A stretch of 64,000 nt of DNA from Nannobrachium achirus (Eukaryota > Chordata > Actinopteri > Myctophiformes > Myctophidae), in assembly GCA_963921795.1 (NCBI GenBank), contig OY997652.1, forward strand, positions 21,478,678 through 21,542,677, given 5' to 3'. The notes under the pieces were generated by a model. The model was given only the letters and a program-made list of their open reading frames with translations. It did no database searches and was not told the origin of the DNA. The first letter of the stretch is position 1; every line of letters begins with the position of its first letter. Made by a program: the position numbers and the translations under genes. Of the stretch, positions 61,279-64,000 are shown piece after piece.

Positions 61279-62200
61279 TGCAGTAGCCGGCAAGGGGCGG
61301 AGTGAACCCGGCGGGTGGGCGGGGTTAACGCGGCGGTTGAGCGACAGCGTTCACTCCGCCCCGCCGGGTTCACTTCGCCCCCTCCTGAGCTGGCTTGGGA
61401 TACTTGGGCAGCTGCAGTCAGTCAGTGATACTTTATTCCACTTGCATGGCAGACCACTCATGTTAAACAAACGCTAGCTTCATTACGTTCAGGCCCAACG
61501 GAGAGCCTGGTGGCCCCGGAGGGGTCCCTGGAGGTGGTCCCCGGGCGTTGGCGCTCGGAGGCCCGCCAGGGAGCGGCGCCGGCCAGAGTGGTCCACAGGC
61601 CCGGTTTTCGGGGCCTGGGGCCGGCCCTGGGGGTCCGCGGGGGTCCCCGGTGGTGTCATCGCGTGCGGGGCGGCGAGCCGGTCCCGTGGGTACCAGGCTC
61701 GAGGCCGAGGCCCAAACGGCGGTTGAGCAGGCGCCTTTAGCGTTTTCGAGCTTGGGTATCCGCTATAGATGCGGTGGACGGGCTGGGTTTGGCCGTTTCG
61801 GCCGGGTTTTTTCGGGCTGCGAGGGGGTCCGCGGGGGTCCCCGAGCGTGGGGGACCCCTCTGGGACCCCCTGGGAGCCGGCCCCGTCCCTGCAGGTGGCT
61901 CTGGGGCCGAGCTGTGGCCTTATATGAGATACTTTAATGGTTTCCAGTGGAAATAAGCTTATCCAAAATTCACTGCGCATTAAGTAGTGTAATTACGGTA
62001 GCGTTCACTCCGCCCCGCCGCGTTCAATGAGCCGAAGCCCCGATCCAAAATTCACTGCGCATTAAGTAGTGTAATTACGGTAGGGTTCACTCCGCCCCGC
62101 CGCGTTCACCCCGCCCCCTGAGCTGGCTGGAGCGTTCACTCCGCCCCGCCGGGTTCACTCCGCCCCTTCGGGTTCACTCCGCCCCTTGCTGGCTACTGCA
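61279..62200. mobile_element. GC-rich element with 31-bp terminal inverted repeats (922 bp)
   Basis: The left end TGCAGTAGCCGGCAAGGGGC and the complement of the right end (TGCAGTAGCCAGCAAGGGGC) begin 31-base arms with one mismatch. The interior holds repeated GTTCACTCCGCCCC in both orientations, an internal hairpin (about 61295-61385), a tandem 82-bp duplication (61961 and 62043, ATCCAAAATTCACTGCGCAT) and a G-rich core (61500-61900). A 163-residue minus frame in the core is Pro/Arg/Gly-rich and looks like a composition artefact. No clear target duplication. Confidence 0.75.
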
Positions 62201-63376
62201 GTGAGGGATACTTGCTAGCATTGCCAGTGGTATGCCAGTGGTGGTGAGCACCTCATGCCACGCTCTGCTGGCGCACAAGTATGCATACACGGCCTACTTT
62301 TGCACCAGGCGCAAGTTGGCACCTCGGCAGAGCGCAGTTCTAGTTTAGACCTGTGGTCCTCTATTTTGATGTCAAGGACCCCCAAATGCATTTGGCTGCA
62401 GACAACCATCTCAATTTTGTTGGAGCCCCCATACATGATCAATGTAAATGTAGGCTATACAGTATGTTTTTAAATGGACCATGTATATAGGGTTAGAGTA
62501 GTAAACTGTAATAAACTGACTATAGCCTATTAAGGACCCTCCTTGGTATGGTCCCCAGCCCTCACTTTAATAACCAAGATGAGTGCAGATCTTAAAATTG
62601 GAACTAACAATGAGGGTATAACATTAGTCTTCAAAGGATTGTAATGTCTACAGCCAGGCAATTAGTAGTTAGCATAACCATAGAAAAACTAAAACGTTTC
62701 CATTTCTGTCTACATCAGTGCCATTAGATTAGAACAGACAGGAGTGCTTCCGAGGAACTGGTTCTCTGATATTTGACTGCCCTCTAGCGGCAATACAGTG
62801 AGCCTGCAAGGGCACGGACTTGACTAGTGGAAAGGGGTGCCTATCATTAGTGTCAAGTGTGACAGAGGAAGTCTCCCCGAACCCGTGCGTCTTGTGTCAA
62901 AACTGCCGACACGAAGATCAGTGCGTCTAATTTTTAAAGGCTATGCACTCCAGTGAACAGCATTTATCTATTTCAGTATTTTCTAATGTTATTAAAACAT
63001 TTTGTTTTTACACAGAAACATAATTTGCGTTCTATAGCTTTGTTTAAATGCATAATTTTTAATGTGCAAATTAATCGTTTTTCAATGGCTTCAGGTGTAC
63101 TCTTATTCTGAAGCGAGATCGGCTACCGGAAGGCTTTCTATTCTCACAGCTTAGATTTGGCCAAAGAACACAGCTCCGTCTGTCAAACAACGTCAAGAGG
63201 ATTATTAGCTCTCGGAGTCTCTCGGAGGGAGTTAACACAACAATAGCCAACTGCCTTCTGTTTGGGGACAATTTTGACAGTTGTTTTCCCGAGTTATTGA
63301 TCAGACAGACATGTGAACGACGCTTGGCGAGGCTTACTAGGCACTAGGCAGTGATAAACACACCACAAAGGACTGT
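62201..63376. other. Intergenic; one strong CTCF-like motif
   Basis: At 62775-62792 the complement reads TGCCGCTAGAGGGCAGTC, close to the CTCF core. A CAGTGGTTCTCAA-type scrap with TGTGGTCCTC is near 62348. No gene is seen. Confidence 0.45.
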
Positions 63377-63489
63377 GTGTTTGTGAATCCACCACTCCAG
63401 CACAGAGAAGGAGACTATTGTTCACGGCTAGCTGGCAGGGCTGCTAGCACTGTTTCTTGTGTGGACCTGTGGACCTCCAGCCTATATGG

Positions 63490-63631
63490 AATGGCTACGA
63501 ATTTCGAGCCCATATATGGACTTGCAGAGGACGAGGTAATTGTGTTTAAAAAGGCCACCATTATGTGCCCCGAGCAGCGCGATAACTTTGGGGAGATAAT
63601 TGAGGTGTTTTTTTCGGACCATGAAACATAA
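63490..63631 (+). CDS. Weak candidate start of a gene running off the window
   Basis: ATG at 63490 (context TGGAATGG) opens MATNFEPIYGLAEDE; a donor-like GAG/GTAATT follows at 63535, or the frame continues to a stop at 63631. The upstream 110 bases could be a 5' UTR. The codons include one CCATATATGG (63509), so the stretch may be repeat-derived. A TATA-like CTATAAAAAC at 63730 hints at another start site. I do not recognise the product. Confidence 0.2.
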
Positions 63632-63640
63632 CCAGTGGTA

Positions 63641-63666
63641 GTGTTGTGTTGTGTTGTGTTGTGTTG
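63641..63666. repeat. (GTGTT)n short repeat
   Basis: Five GTGTT units. Confidence 0.9.
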
Positions 63667-64000
63667 GGCAGCTAGCTATAGCGTCAACGTTAAAGGATTA
63701 AATATCGTAGCACGCACGAGCCTTTCGCTCTATAAAAACGACGTGTTTTCAGCTGACAACTAGTGTCTACGTTGCGTCTTTTCACGGGAAAATTGTGACT
63801 TTGTCAGTTGAAAAGAGTAAACGAGCGGGCTGGAATTCCAGCTCTCTGAGAAACGCTCCTCTCTGGACGTACAGCTGTCAGGACTGAGCTGCTTGTTCCG
63901 TGTATTCCAAAGCCTTTTTCTTTAATAAGCTCAGTGGTTTTCAAGCCCTTTTCACATATAGGGGTCCATTATTTAGTTGGCATTTGAGCCGCGGACCACC

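Noticed and set aside
61489-61980. 163-codon minus-strand frame and overlapping plus-strand frames
   Set aside because: Lies in the GC-rich core of an inverted-repeat element; Pro/Arg/Gly bias explained by composition and open on both strands.

Overview
The window is vertebrate nuclear DNA from a ray-finned (teleost) fish. It shows compact GT-AG genes, long CA/TG microsatellites, many small inverted-repeat (MITE-like) elements, and fish-type LINE and hAT remnants. The species cannot be fixed from the sequence alone.

Layout. (1) 108-13701, + strand: 22 coding exons of usp20, a deubiquitinase (ZnF-UBP, split USP catalytic domain, two DUSP domains). The window starts inside the gene, so its N-terminus is missing. 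(2) Inside one usp20 intron, on the - strand at 7605-8908, a phase-consistent spliced reading frame of 166 residues looks like a nested gene I do not recognise. (3) 20207-20440, +: a 77-residue reading frame with an MGC..C acylation-type N-terminus. (4) 22537-28529, +: ptges (microsomal prostaglandin E synthase-1), three exons behind a TATA box. A 7-bp tandem duplication interrupts the frame in exon 2. (5) 32632-40465, -: a full-length prolactin receptor (661 residues, eight coding exons plus 5' UTR exons). (6) 42306-46392: two head-to-tail LTR-like units with identical shared blocks, the first swollen by minisatellites. (7) 57120-59327, -: an uninterrupted 735-residue cullin-2 frame with no introns, so an intact retrocopy. 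(8) 59.4-61.1 kb: a cluster of CCATATATGG (CArG-type) and TGACATCA motifs. (9) 61279-62200: a GC-rich element with 31-bp terminal inverted repeats. (10) 63377-64000: a weak candidate first exon or promoter.

The genes form no single pathway. usp20 and ptges are also neighbours in other vertebrates (human 9q34); the prolactin receptor and the cullin-2 retrocopy are not part of that human block. The non-genic DNA is unusually structured. A palindromic cassette around AGATCTACAAGCTCACA recurs about 16 times, inside elements with different ends. A separate repeat family carries CTCF-like motifs, and another carries CArG boxes. Coordinates of exons were set by eye from splice consensus, reading phase and protein similarity recalled from known families; no database search was run.
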